A DNA stretch of 64,000 nucleotides from Isoetes taiwanensis (Eukaryota; Streptophyta; Lycopodiopsida; Isoetales; Isoetaceae): the NCBI GenBank assembly GCA_021234155.1, contig JAJEKV010000011.1, positions 7,551,132 through 7,615,131 of the forward strand. The letters are read 5' to 3'. The notes below the pieces were generated by a model. That model was not told the DNA's origin, ran no database searches, and worked only from the letters and a program-made list of their open reading frames with translations. A program made the translations under genes and the position numbers. Of this stretch, positions 43,240 through 55,350 are shown one piece after another; position 1 is the first letter of the stretch; each line of letters starts with the position of its first letter.

Positions 43240-44871
43240 TGTGAGGTTCCCCTGAAATATATGCTATAAATACGTATATTTCTGGGCCACGTCACTGTAC
43301 AAGTCTATTTTAATAGCCTCGTACACCATAGTAGGTGGAAAAGCACGCATGGCTAAGTTATTCATATAACTTAACCAACCTTAGGCATAGGGCCATTTCC
43401 ACATGGCCTCACCCTATTGGGCACCTGCCACATGGAAGCACCCCATTGGAGCCACGTGGCAGTGACATGGAACCCTAACCTATAAATGGCCAAACCCTAA
43501 CCCTAGGCCCCTGGCTCCAATAACCTTAAAACCTTGTTCGCGCTCGAAACTCCGATTTGAGAACTGTCTGTTGTGGCATAGCATATCACAACAGCCCCTG
43601 GAGCATGCACGCATCGGTAGGAGTGGAAGCTGCTTCGAACCCCTTGAAGGCCATGGAGATGCTGGGAGCAAGAGGGAGTTCTTCAGAAGCAGGTATTTGG
43701 GTTAGAGTAGTTTGTAGATCATCTGGAAGTTAGGATTCCAGATGAGTTAGCACTTCGTATCTCTAGTAGATCCATTCTAGAACCCTCAGTCTAGATCTTG
43801 AACCCTAATCAATGAACCCTAACGGTAAGCTAGATGCATGTGATTAGGATTAGATGTTATTCTCATTATTTATCATGTTATATGGATATGATGTTGGTTG
43901 ATCATGTTTGCTTCTCTTGTATTGGGAAGGGGGGGTAGAGACTTAGTAGCCATTATTTAGGTGATGCTCCTAGTTTAGACCTTTCCTATTAAATACGACA
44001 TGTGCATAGGAACCCACCGGGCTACGGGGGCTATGAAGTGGCTTAGCACCATACAACGGGAATAGTGGCAAAGTGGAGGGAGGTCCCTGCTGAGCGCGGC
44101 TACTGGGGACCCATAGCGGGCTATGCCTATAGTTGGTCACTTCGAATGGGCCAGGTATGGGTCCGACACTTCTTGGGCAATGGTATTGCCCTGCCTCTCA
44201 AGAGTTGCAGGTGTTGCCCTGGCTCTTGTTTTGGGGGGTTCAGTCGGGGACAGATCGTATGTCGCCACGACCTTCTAGCTGCCCAAGGAACCACCAGACC
44301 TCGGGAAGGGGAGATGCAACCCATCCTGCCTCATCGGAGTGGGGAGATGCAACTCGGAGTAGTCTCGCTGGGTGATACATAAGATTATGTCTCCAGAAGG
44401 CTATAGTCACACCACAGCCCGATTTATCCAGTCTGCAAAGTATGCACAGGAGGGGCGGACGGAGTGGTCAACCCTAGCCATTGTCTATAGCCAGCCCCGC
44501 CATTGTTATATCCCGGTCTGCTCTATCTTGTGGCCTAGCCGTCAGTCTACTTCCTTATGAGTTTGAGCCTGGGTAGGAGCTCTCATGTTTTATGGCATGT
44601 TGATATCTTTGTTGTATCTATGGATGTACGGATGTGCTATCCACGAGGTAGTTAGATGTATTATTGTTGTTACTGCTGACATTATGTTATGCTTCCACTG
44701 TTATAGGAGCCCATAGGGGAAGGGCGCGCAAGACAACTTCGTGTCCCCTTCTCGCACTAGGGATACCTTGGGTGCGGGATAGATGGAGGACCCATGCGGC
44801 CGAAGGGCTGGATGGGGCATTTCCTGCGAGATGTACGACCGAGCATCGTATATTTGTTAGGGAACATCACA
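43240..44871 (+). mobile_element. Solo LTR, 1632 bp
   Basis: Starts TGTGAGGTTCCC and ends GGGAACATCACA, an inverted pair with one mismatch. The flanks are GCGAA (43235-43239) and GCGAG (44872-44876), a 5 bp duplication with one later change. LINE coding lies on both sides. It holds a TATA box at 43481. Partial relatives sit at 54503 and 61848. I read it as the product of LTR-LTR recombination. The lack of internal coding supports this. Confidence 0.88.
43481..43487 (+). promoter_or_regulatory. LTR TATA box with adjacent telo-box
   Basis: TATAAAT preceded by AACCCTAACC and followed by GGCCAAACCCTAACCCTAGG. The same arrangement is conserved at 54740 in a diverged copy, which supports a functional core promoter. 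Confidence 0.65.
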
Positions 44872-45620
44872 GCGAGCACAATGGTTCTCCAGATGGGACG
44901 TACAAGAGCATAGATGCATCCAAGTTGAAACTGAAGAGGACCACCATTAGCTGCAGCAATACCTAGATGCTTGCTTCCTCAGCAAGCTTTGGGATACTAG
45001 AGCCCTTGAACATATTACAACAATGCACTATAAGATCCAAATCAACCCCACACTTGCGCATGGTCCATAACTCTAACTTCGTGCACATTTGCCACTGAAA
45101 AAGCATAGATTGATGGCTTCCATTTGCACAAGTGCACATCACTTATGAATTGAGACATGCAGATGGGCCCGGGAAGCATGAGAGGATGGACTGTGTTTGT
45201 GCTGCCAACAAGGTGTTGTTGAAGATGAAAGCTACACGCTGCAGCATTGTCCGGCATTCAGTCACATAAGCGCCAGCTATGCTTAGTTGATCCTGCTTGA
45301 TCAGTATATGCACTGCACTGGATACATGTTAGTGGGCTTGCTAGGATCTTATCTCCGGGACATCATGGATGCATGCATTCAGTTATGTCCTCGAACGATG
45401 CACTGAGACACATCATAATGTACCATTGTCATATATCATTGTACAGTTTCTCAGCATACCTATTACTGTCCAAGTTTTTCCCTTGAAAACCCTCCCTGGC
45501 AGGGGTTTTTTAATCCTAGTAGTAATATGCTTATTGTATTCCTTATTTGAGTCCCATAGGCCAATTGGTCTCCGCAGACGATAAAAATCAAATCAATTCA
45601 ATTCAATTTAATTCATCTAT

Positions 45621-46589
45621 TGTTGCAACATCAATTTGTGTGTACTTCATGCTTATGTGTTCGCAAAATTATAGATGCTATGGTTTGCAAGGATATAATG
45701 GGTTCATGTCCCATATCATAACGATGTTTGCTATTCTAGGGATAGGGACGCCAGTTTTAGCGCCAGCTCTCTTTTTGAACCCAAGCTTTCTTTGGCACAA
45801 GCCTGCTATAAACAAGGTTGCATATTAAACGAGAGCAAATCATCTAAACGGGAGCAAAAGGAATATTCCCCCAAGATTCCCTTTTTTTGTCAAAAAAGGG
45901 GGCTAAAATGAGGTAAGATTCAAAATTAAGAGATGAAGTTGTATTTTGACCCCCCCAAAAGTGGTCATTTTTTTTTGCGAAGAGAGTAGTTGCTACAACA
46001 AAATAGACATTTCCAAAGACAATTAAAATTTGCCTCAATTGTGTTTTGGAGAGAACTTCTATTTTCAGAGGACGACGATTTTAAGTGAAAAAACAAATGA
46101 AGTGTTCAACTGAAACATAGGATTTCCAAAACTTGAAGATTTTATCTTCAATATTCACATCCAAAATATCAAATTTTGAGACTCAGTTATGAACAAACGT
46201 CTGAGGAGTATTGAGCGAGGGTTCAATCGCATCTTTTTCCTCGTTTATTCCATCTTTAGCACCATCAATTCTTTTGATGTCACCTTTCAAAGCGTCGCTA
46301 TTGCCATCTTTACTTTTGACCTTGACAGCATCTTTGCTTTCCAGAACAAAATATACTGGTGAAAAGCAGATACTGGATTCGAGAAATAGAACCCCTTTTA
46401 TATCCGTGAACACATTTTCTACTCCAGAGTAGTGAAAGGCTGAACAAAACCAATGTTTTAAGTTCTTTGATCCAAAATGCCTTAAAAATATCTGCTTTTC
46501 CATGTGTCTCCGAAAACTAACAAATTTCTCTTGTTTAAAATGTGGAGATAGTAGCCAAAAAAGGATATCCTTCTCGAACAAATGAAACT
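45621..46589. other. Region without recognisable genes
   Basis: AT-rich with several homopolymer runs (T7, C7, T9 around 45880-45980). Short ORFs only. Confidence 0.4.
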
Positions 46590-46905
46590 CTTTTTGTATT
46601 CTGGAATACCCTTTGTATTCTGGAATAGCGAAAGGAAAAAAAAAAGCAAACCCTTTGTGTATTCTGGAATATACCCAGATTCGGAATAGCGAAAGGGAAA
46701 AAAAAAAGCAAAACCCTTGCGTGATTCGGAATACACTTTCTATTACGGAATAGGAAAATGACAAAAAAAAGCAAACGCTTTGTTTATTCTGGAATACACT
46801 TCGTATTCCGGAATAGCGAGAAGGGAAAAAAAAAAAAAGCAAACCCTTTGTGTATTTTGGAATACACTTCTTTACCCAGAACTGCGAAACGAAAAAAAAA
46901 ATCAA
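46590..46905. repeat. ~75 bp tandem array built on TATTCYGGAATA
   Basis: About four units of the form GCAAACCCTTTGTGTATTC-TGGAATACACTTCGTATTC-CGGAATAGCGAAAGG followed by an A-run of 8-13. Each unit contains two short palindromes around TTCCGGAA. The minus strand is open for 240 codons through it (46905-46183), but as a repeated Phe-rich peptide it is a by-product of the repeat. An isolated unit recurs at 47165-47200. Confidence 0.88.
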
Positions 46906-49264
46906 CCCATGGATTCTCGTATTCTAGAAACTAGGTGTTTTTTGTTCTCGTTTGAATTTCTACGAACTAGGCATTTACATGAATTTTATGACCTTGTGAA
47001 TTTAGGTTTGTGGGGTATTGAACTTTTTGCATTGTGGCCTAATGGCCAAATATCATTTTAAAGGGATACTGGATCACGGTTTAAAAGAGTAGAGGGAAAT
47101 GTATCTGAGAATAGGTTAGAATGATGAGGGATACTGGAAAACGGCTCAGAGAGAAGTGGGAAATTTATTTTGGAATACACTTTGTATTCCAGAATAGGAT
47201 TTGTGTAGTGGCTCACGATATGTTGATCTTGTGATTTGAGGGGGCGACTTTGAGGGATTTGAGGGCGGCTGTGTGATCAATCAGAGCCTGCATCCAACCA
47301 GGTAGCTGTTCTTTTAAAATAGCGTGCTCTGTTCTTACAAAACTACCTTTTCTCTCGGGACACTCTCGCAGACGAATTGTTTGGCCATGGCAAGCCCAAA
47401 GCTTTCGCAGGTTCTAGGCTTCGGTATGCTTCCTCGATACATGCTTAGAAATAACCCTAGCTTTGTCTTAAAATAACCGTGGCTTTGTGGAATCATCAAC
47501 AACCGGGAGCTGATTTGGGTTTTCCAGCTCCGGTATGCTGGAGTACCGAAGAAACCAAACATGGTTGCTCTTAAGCAAGATCTTGTTTGGCCAAGATCTC
47601 GGTGGCGGACCAAGCTGGCGCTATTCTTCAAGGAATGATTTTGTCTGATGGTTTTGGTAAATAAGGAAGACAAAGAATGAGTTTGTTTGATGGGTTTGGC
47701 AGATGGTTTTGTTCTGATCAAGGTCAAGGTTTCATGTGGACAGTTTCTTCAAGCATTTACATGGCAGGCGAGTCGTGGGTTGCTTTGAATGGAAAATGGC
47801 TGCGTTTTGCAGCTCAAGATTAACTTAACATATTTTCTTCTCTGGATTTAAATTCAATTGTCGGCATGTAGACGTTTATAGTAGCCTTTGCATCCTGAAA
47901 TTGGACATTGGAACATCTGTAGCTGAAAGCTATGCTTATGTTTGACATGCAGACTATGGTAATCATGGGGCGCACAGGATTAGGCCAGAATGTGTAGAAG
48001 TTTTCTTTCCAAGAGAGGGCTATTTCTGCCAATTTCGTCTTCTAAAATGCTTTGCTGGATTGTTTTCTGGTCTGTCCAGCTAATGGCTATTTTCTCTGCA
48101 TGCCCACATAGCTCTGGTTTCTTCCCCATCTTTGATGCAGGTTTCAAAATCATCTCTGTAACTTACTTGGCACATGTTCTCCTCCTCGTATTCTAGGGCA
48201 GCAAGGAGGGTTAATCGAAGCAAATATGGCTTGCATTACAATGTTAATCGAAACTTCTGATATTGGCATAGAAAGTCTGGGCGAATGCTTTACGTTATGC
48301 TGAGAAGGTATGAGCGAACGCTTCCTTGTTGTGGTAATTTCATGTTTTGGTATTTACATTTAGGTAGTGTTCTGTTAGTTTCTTAGAGTGCTTGCAAGTT
48401 AATTTATGTTCAGAAATATTTTGTGTTGGAAAAGCTAACCCTGTAAGTAATATCCCTGTCACAGATATAGGTGCAGCAAAGAAAATCCTGTGGCTGATGC
48501 ACAAATCCATTTTGGATGCATAGAACCCAAAAGAAAATTGTAGCAAACCTGTAAATGATGTGTCAAGTTGTGTTTTAACAGGAAAAATGCACAAATCCGT
48601 ATTGGACCAGGTCGTTTTAACAAGTGGCTGGGCTGATCGAAATGCAAGAAATCGTGAGCTATTTTGTATACCGACATGCAGATAATTGTCAGGGCTAGCA
48701 GATCTGATTATCCTCACATCCTGTGTTTTGATTTGCAGAGAGCACGATTAGCATGCCAGATTCAGAGCTTTGTCTTTGATTAAAAAATTTAGCTTCCAAA
48801 GTAAAACAGAAAAATCAGAAAACAACTGTGGCATTGTTGGACAACACAAGTGTTGTTTGGTTTCAGAAATCATGGCCTCTTATGGCATTAAAATCCAACC
48901 ATAGGGCAAAGAAATGGCAAAGCATATTTGACACATGTATCTTGCAATACTGGTAATGCATGCATGGCAGATATTCCTTTGTATATATAGAATCTTATAT
49001 ATAGAATCTCGAGAATTGTAAAGGTTTGCTTGTGGACCCAAAGCATATTTTGTAAATTCCTAGCAAATGTAGTATCTTGAGAGCTTTGATAATTGCATGT
49101 AGTTAGTCCCTTTGAATTTTTATTGGCATACTGATAACCATGCAAGTATAAAGGAGCAAAAGTTGAATGGTCATATCTTTGGTCCTACTAGATTTCTAGT
49201 TTTAAATTTGTGTCCATGTCAATTATCTTCATAGTTTTCGTCACACCTCACATCGTAACTACCT
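46906..49264. other. Region without recognisable genes
   Basis: Mostly AT-rich. A 130-codon minus-strand frame at 47727-47335 and a 125-codon one at 48717-48340 have no motifs I recognise. 47500-47560 contains a short self-complementary block (CCAGCTCCGGTATGCTGGAG). Confidence 0.4.
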
Positions 49265-49359
49265 AACACTCGTGGAAAATTTCTTTTTTTTTTGATTGAA
49301 GGCTATATGTATTATTTAAGTATATTTAAAGTGTACAAAAAACTTTTTTCAAGGGAAGT

Positions 49360-51160
49360 TTAACCCTTAAAAAGCATCAGCTTATACGGGATGACAGATT
49401 TAAGACAGATATGGTAGCAGTAAAAGCAAGAAATAAAGTTCATAATGTTCTTGAGTCTTGACTCAATGGATAGATAGGAGATTATGGTTTGTGCATTTTC
49501 TGGCCTTCCCCCTGAAGATGGAATGAAAGACACAGTAAATACACATGCATGAGCCTGCCATTGCCATGTTGTATCTGCCTTTAGTATCTTTGGCAATGCA
49601 GATGGCATCTCTTCTGATGTCATAGTTCTGGTCACAACAGCAGCCACAGGTACAAATTGCATCCAAGTGTGTCGATGTAATAGCCGGTCCAAAAAACTTG
49701 ATCCATTCATTGTTGACTTCTGCTTTGATATTCTTCCATTCAAGTCTCCTAGTCAGGATGAATAAGGTATCTGTAGCAGCAAACATCATCCATTAATATT
49801 CATAATCCAGCAAATGTCATACAATACCTGTTTTATGATCCCTTCTGGTGGGATGATTTCACAATTAAAGATAAAGCTGTTTCTTCCTTTCCAGATTCTC
49901 CATAGGAGAATGTAAATTCTCCAATCAGAAGGATTGATAGGCATAAAGAAGTCTTTGTGGCTAAGAGCAACCAAGTTTTGGCCTAAGATATTGGATGCAA
50001 GTTCCAAAACCCATTCCGACCACAGGCAGGTTCTAAATAGGTGTTCTTCATCCTCTTTGTTAGCCAAGCATCTGTCACATAAATCCGAGTTAGTCATAGC
50101 TAAACGAAATCTCTTACAGTTAGTAGCAAGGCCCCTATGCCAAAGTTGCCACATGAAGGCCTTGATCTTTGGGTTGATGGGGCTATTCCACATAAAAACC
50201 AAGTTCTTCCTTGCTGTTTCCTGGGAGACATCCCATTTTGAGTGGATTGTGATCTCTTGGTTACTCATTAAGAATTTGTAAGCCAGTTTGACTGTGTAGC
50301 CACTTTTACCATTGTGCTTCCAAGAATCTGGAGAGTGAGACCATCTGCCCTGCAATATGATATTAGTAATGGCCTCATAGAGCAATTTGGTTTGATCATC
50401 CTCTTCTGCAAGAACAGAAGGGGATAATATCATTATCCTCAAATAGGTGGCTGATGAGAGATATCCCCTTTTGTTTCCAGAGCTTAGCTTGCTCAGGGAA
50501 GTGACAGGCCAGGCATAGGTTGGGATTATCAAGGATCAAGGCTGGGTTCCAGAAAATTGATTGATTCATCGAGAGGCCATTTTCCCAGCTATACATATGT
50601 TTGACTTCTTCCCAAGCATAGATCCATTTTTTGATAATACCTGGAGTTGCAGCCGGGATGGAGAAAGGGAAGTAGATAGAATGAGGCAACTCCATTTTGA
50701 GAATTCTCCATCCATACGGATGACATTTGCTGATATAGAGCCTGATCAGGACGGATATAGGGTGTTTAATCCTGTCATAACAAGCCCTGTAAAAATATTT
50801 AGCGACTAAAGCTAAACCCCTGTTTTTTCGATATGATGATGGTCGAGACCTCCATTCTTTTTCAGTTTGCAGCATTCCTCCATTGAAATCGGATGCCAGC
50901 ATCTTTTATTCTGACCACAAGCTATGAACCTGCCAATAATACTTTGAAGCCTGTTAGTGATCTTCTTGGGGGCCAGAATGACAGAAGATTGATAGACCTG
51001 AGAAGATGAAATCACAAAGTTTGCAATAATAGCTCTCCCATTTTTAGAAAGATATTTAGAGTTAAGAGAATCAACCTTTTTATAGAATTTCTCTACTATG
51101 TCGAGCCATAAATCTGATGCATGTGCTCTCCCTCCTAATTTTCAAACATGGTCTATAAGT
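49360..51160 (-). pseudogene. LINE 3' half: post-RT region and zf-RVT domain
   Basis: Starts with VEKFYKKVDSLNSKYLSKNG (about 51100-51050), the segment that follows the RT thumb in plant L1-type LINEs, then HPISMEECCKLKKNGGL (about 50890). After a frameshift near 50450 comes the zf-RVT domain: NPKIKAFMWQLWHRGLATN, CDRCLANKEDEEHLFRTC (Cys-Cys-His-Cys pattern, about 50110-50020). The tail 49790-49360 may be a worn RNase H remnant. Frameshifted and inactive. Confidence 0.85.
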
Positions 51161-51194
51161 GCTAATGACTCTTACCGGGCATTGCTATAGCTTG

Positions 51195-52975
51195 GAATCA
51201 GAAAATTGATCTGCACATTCATCACATGATCAATGATAATAATGGTAGGTGGCAGATTCTGGTATGCAAAATCGGAACAGGTAATGTTGCCCTAGTTAAT
51301 GTCTACTCTTATCATAATCCTTCTGATAGAATTCTAGTCTGGAATAAGATTAATTCCAGCTTAGCAAATTTAGATGTGGATGATATAATCATTGGAGGTG
51401 ATTTCAATATGGTAACTGATTGCTTTATGAAAAATAGAAATTTCAAGCCCCTTATTCCTTATGAGATGAATGCTTGGGTGGGTCTTCTCTATAATCACAA
51501 TTTAAGGCTAGCTAGGACCAAGCCTAATGCTTTCAAATTTGGTCGGACCATAGGCAGATCCCATATCTTTGTCTTCATGATAGATTCTACCTTAGTGAAA
51601 ATTTTTTGGACCTTTAGTAGTGTGGTGGAGAATTTAGTGGCTATACTCTTTTCGACCACTACCCTCAATTAATTATTTTTAAGTGGGGCGGAAAAAAAAG
51701 AAAATCCTTTTAAAAGCTGAATGTCGACCTTCTCGATCACAATGACTTTATGCCCAAGCTCCAAGATATCTACAAACTGTCATCCTACTCATTTGCTAAC
51801 CCGGGGTTGGATGTGGTGGTGGATTGTCTGGCTAAGCATATAAAAGCTGGGCTGAAAGAGTGGGGTAAAGAGATCCATCATAATAAGCAAGCCAATCTAG
51901 CCAACCTTAGACAAAGGCTTATCACCTCTCCAGCTAATCAGCAGAATGATATTAAGATCCAGATAGAAAAAGAGGAGCTGGAAATTGCTAAAGGATGGAA
52001 AACCAAAGCAAAGGTCAAAGAACTCAAAGAGGATGAGAGGTGTAATTGAAATATTTTTTGTCAAAAGCCAAGACTAGGATCAAAGGAACCAGATCCATGA
52101 TATCGGGGTGGGGACAATCTTATCTCGAGGACATTGAGCTTAAAATAGCTGCGGTTGAGCATTTCACGAACATTATGGGCACTAATTATTTCATCCAGAA
52201 GATATGATGGATACTTTTATCAAAATAGGGAATAAGGTAACCGACAATCAGAATGAGTTAATTTCCTCACCTTTCTCTGAAATTGAGCTCAAGGAAGTTA
52301 TTATGAGTATGGATAATGGTAAGACCCCGGGTCCAGATGGTCTACCAGCCGAATTCTTTAAAAAAACCTGGCCTATTCTTGGCATGGGAATTACAAACTT
52401 GGCTAATGAGTTCGTGGTGCGCAAAGCGTTTGGATGCTCGGATTAATACTAGTCTTATTACCCTTATTCCCAAAATCGACTCTCCTACCTCTTTTGCTGA
52501 CTATAGACCTATTTCTTTAACTAATGTTGTCTACAAGATAATTGCAGGCGCCATAGCTGCCAGACTCAAAAAGATTTTGGACTCTATTATCAGCGACACC
52601 GATGCGCATATTTAAAACATGATTCATCCTTGATAATGTGGTGACTGCTATTCTGGGCTTGCAATGGGCTAAAGACTCCAATCAAGACATAGCCCTTCTT
52701 AAGCTGGACATCACTAAAGCCTTTGACACAGTCAGCTGGAAGTTTCTTTACAAATGTTGCAGGGCTCTTGGCTTCAATGAGGAAAGTATAGCTATGTTTA
52801 ATGCCATTCTCAGCAACTCCAGATCTGCTGTTCTAATTAATGGTGAGACCAGCCCCTTCTTCTCTATCCAGAGAGGGGTAAAACAAGGTTGTCCTCTGGC
52901 ACCCTTTCTTTTCTTAATTGTTATGGAAGCTTTACACAGCAGATTGGAAGATGCCAGGAAGTTTTGCTCAACTAA
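51195..52975 (+). pseudogene. LINE endonuclease and reverse transcriptase half
   Basis: Endonuclease: WNQKIDLHIHHMINDNNG, VALVNVYS, then the DIIIGGDFNMV box at about 51380-51420. Linker: 51750-52049. RT: MSMDNGKTPGPDGLPAEFFK (52310-52370), ITLIPKIDSP with FADYRPISLTNVVYKI, motif A LLKLDITKAFDTVSWKFL (52700-52750) and GVKQGCPLAPFLFLIVMEAL (52875-52935). These are plant L1-clade signatures. The frame ends before the YADD box. Several stops and shifts are present. Confidence 0.9.
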
Positions 52976-52988
52976 TATTTGGGTCTTC

Positions 52989-53050
52989 GATTTCGCCCAA
53001 AATAGCCAAGTATAGCTTAGATTTCGCCCAAAATAGCCAAGTATAGCTTA
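52989..53050. repeat. 31 bp tandem duplication
   Basis: GATTTCGCCCAAAATAGCCA through GTATAGCTTA occurs twice without a spacer (52989-53019 and 53020-53050), just beyond the outer edge of the LINE. Confidence 0.95.
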
Positions 53051-53084
53051 GCCAAACGTAAGAAACTTTAAACAGCTACTTTCA

Positions 53085-53345
53085 TGGCTTTTGATTTGTA
53101 TTCTAGAATAGGGTAAGAGTGCAAGATCCTATTCCAAAACAGCCTATGAAAATATGGCTTTTGATTTGTATTTCGGAATAGGGTAAAAGTGCAAGGGATT
53201 TGTATTCCGGAATACAATAAGAGTGCACGTTTGTATTCCGGAATACAATAAGAGTGCACGTTTGTATTCCGGAATACACTAAATATGCAACGTTCTATTA
53301 CGGAATAGAATGAGGGTGCATAAAAGTTTTTATACGGAATAACAT
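53085..53345. repeat. ~33 bp tandem array built on TATTCCGGAATA
   Basis: Units such as TTTGTATTCCGGAATACAAT + AAGAGTGCACG, with exact adjacent copies at about 53190-53260 and decayed ones on both sides. Shares the palindromic core with the array at 46590-46905. Confidence 0.88.
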
Positions 53346-54502
53346 AAACAAAAGAGTGCATGGGCAACCTCCCTAGACAGATTTGGCATGTCTTTGGTGA
53401 TTTACTTCTTCATCACACCACAAAACATTATATTTACTTCTCTTTCACACCTTGCACTTTCGTTTTTGATGTTCATAATTTGACTGTGATCACATCTTGC
53501 ACTTTACGTTTAATGTTAAGTAATTTAACCTATGATCGGTTATAAATTAAACCGCTTTTTTGTCATTGAGTTCACAATAACCCGGTGGAAAAAATAAATA
53601 TATAATTGAAATAGCATGTAATAAATCATAATCACCTTAATGTTTTCAACTTAACCCCTAAAATTGCCATTTCAAGTATTTGATATGTTGTGAATGATAA
53701 AAAAAAAATAAATTGGGGGCTAAAACAGCCGCGTATTAAATTGTAATCACCATAAGTTTGTGGACTTAACCCACAAAATGGCCATTTCAAATAATTAATA
53801 TGTTTTTAAAGGGAATCTTCAAAGCGGAGTCTTTTGCAACACTCCGTTTAATATCTAACCTTGTTTATAGCACAAGCTTTCTTTGGCCCTTTTCTCCCAT
53901 AAAAGCCTTGTGTCTTCCTGCATTCCTCATCGGCGTTTCCTTTGAGGCTGAATCTTGTTGTTGTCTGGAGTTTTTATATGTCATTCTCATTCGCTAGATT
54001 TCTCCTTCTTCTCTTCTTTAGTTTCTACTTAGTACTAGATCATCTCCTCTTAATTCGCATCACTTCACAAGCTTTTACGGCATTCAAGCGATTATGCAAT
54101 CCTCACTTCCGGATTCATAACCTTTGTTGATGATTTTTGGACCTTGGAAATCGAGAGGAAGTTTAACCTTTTTTTGATCTTGGATGCCTTGAAACTTTTT
54201 GTTCTGGATGCAATTTTCGCCTAGATGCCTTCAAGAATTTTGTTGCACTTGTAGTCCCGCCAATTGTTGCATAGGTTTGTTCTGTTTAGGCCTTGTTTAT
54301 TTTGTGAAGTGCATTTTTTCGGCTTGTACATCTTGCTTTGAGCGGACTTGGTTGTTAGAGATGTCTTTAGATGCTTTGTTGGTCTAGGGTTGTTTTTATA
54401 TCTTCTTAGTTTAGATCCATCCGGTATAGTTGTGTTTATCCATGCTTGTACAACTCTAGTACCTACTTTTTATGTTGAAAATATTCGAACACCTCAACTT
54501 AG
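53346..54502. other. Region without recognisable genes
   Basis: AT-rich. 53575-53680 and 53700-53800 look like two diverged copies of a ~120 bp unit (AATTG, ATCACC, AAC-TTAACCC, CCATTTCAA in order). Short ORFs only. Confidence 0.4.
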
Positions 54503-55350
54503 TCTCGGTTCCCACGAAATATCGTCATAAATACTTATATTTCTAGGCCTAGATCCCACATACAAGTCTACTTTAGTAGCCTTGTACACCATAGTTGGAG
54601 GAAAGGGGCATGGCTAAGTTATTCATATAACTTAGCCAACCTTAGGCATAGGGCCATTTCACATGGCCTCACCCTAATGAGCACCCACATGGCGGGGACC
54701 CCATTGGAGCCATGTGGCGTTGATTATGGAACCCTAACCTATAAATGGCCAAACCCTAACCCTAGGCCATTTTTTACGGCTCCAACGATGGAAACCTTGT
54801 TCGCCTTTCGAAACCTTGTTTCGGAGAACCATATCTTGTGTACGCGATAGCACATGACCCAGAGCGATGATGAGATACCCTCAGAGGCGTTCTCTAGGCC
54901 GACGCACCAAGAGTGCGCATGACGGAAAGGGTCATGTGAGAGGAGAGCGGCATGGTGGGTGATGATGAGACCATCATTGGATGATCTCTATGCCACGATC
55001 GGGGCTCGTGCCCATGACCATAGGGGGTCATGGTGAGGTATGAGTGATTATCGCCATTTGATGGGATCATGAGACATTCTCTAGCTTAAACCCCGGGGGC
55101 ATGAGGCCTGCTGGGTGTGCGGATCAAAGGGATCTCATACACGGTAACACCCAATTATGGGCAATGATAGGATCATCCTAAATGGTCCTTAAGCTCAAAT
55201 CTAAGGGCCATGATCGAGGTAGTAGAGGTAACCTTGAGCTAGTAGCTCGGCTCAAGGAGGTAGTAAGGGGGTGGTCCCCTAAAACCCAAGCGTAATGTGC
55301 TACGTGTGCGGGCCGTTGAAGGGAGCATGGATGAGGGAGCACATTACTAG
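54503..55350 (+). repeat. Diverged LTR fragment of the solo-LTR family
   Basis: From GGTTCCCACGAAATAT through AAGTCTACTTTAGTAGCCT, CATGGCTAAGTTATTCATA, the TATAAATGGCC promoter (54740) and the telo-box, it follows the solo LTR at 43240 for about 280 bp. Beyond ~54800 it diverges from that copy but keeps a similar low-AT character to about 55350. No matching 3' end was found. Confidence 0.7.

Larger units (their letters stand above)
41440..45620 (+). mobile_element. RTE-like LINE, split by a solo LTR
   Basis: Order on the plus strand: linker region (NQWFDAKCRNFKRWLR near 41650-41700, then 41702-42013), RT (42220-43020), a break at the solo LTR 43240-44871, then a C-terminal Cys/His stretch (VVEDESYTLQHCPAF, near 45190-45270). 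It ends in a simple-sequence tail of CAATTCAATT units at about 45590-45617, preceded by CCAATTGGTCTCCGCAGACG. Short tandem tails rather than poly-A are typical of RTE-clade LINEs. It is the same family as the GC-rich LINE at 1-4790. The 5' edge is estimated. Confidence 0.75.
49270..52985 (-). mobile_element. LINE with inverted 5' segment (twin-priming structure)
   Basis: The 3' half reads on the minus strand from about 51150 to a poly-A end (a T-run at 49285-49294 on the plus strand). The endonuclease/RT half reads on the plus strand from 51195 to about 52970. The two halves meet head to head near 51160. Twin priming predicts exactly this: inverted upstream segment, then sense 3' segment, then poly-A. 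The YADD region, between the parts covered by the halves, is missing. No target duplication was identified. Confidence 0.82.

Noticed and set aside
46183-46905. 240-codon minus-strand ORF with repeated Phe-rich peptide
   Set aside because: It is produced by the ~75 bp TATTCYGGAATA tandem array. The poly-Phe runs are A-runs on the plus strand, and there is no gene context.
47335-47727. 130-codon minus-strand ORF
   Set aside because: No recognisable motif, basic and Ser-rich composition typical of chance ORFs, and no flanking promoter or splice structure.
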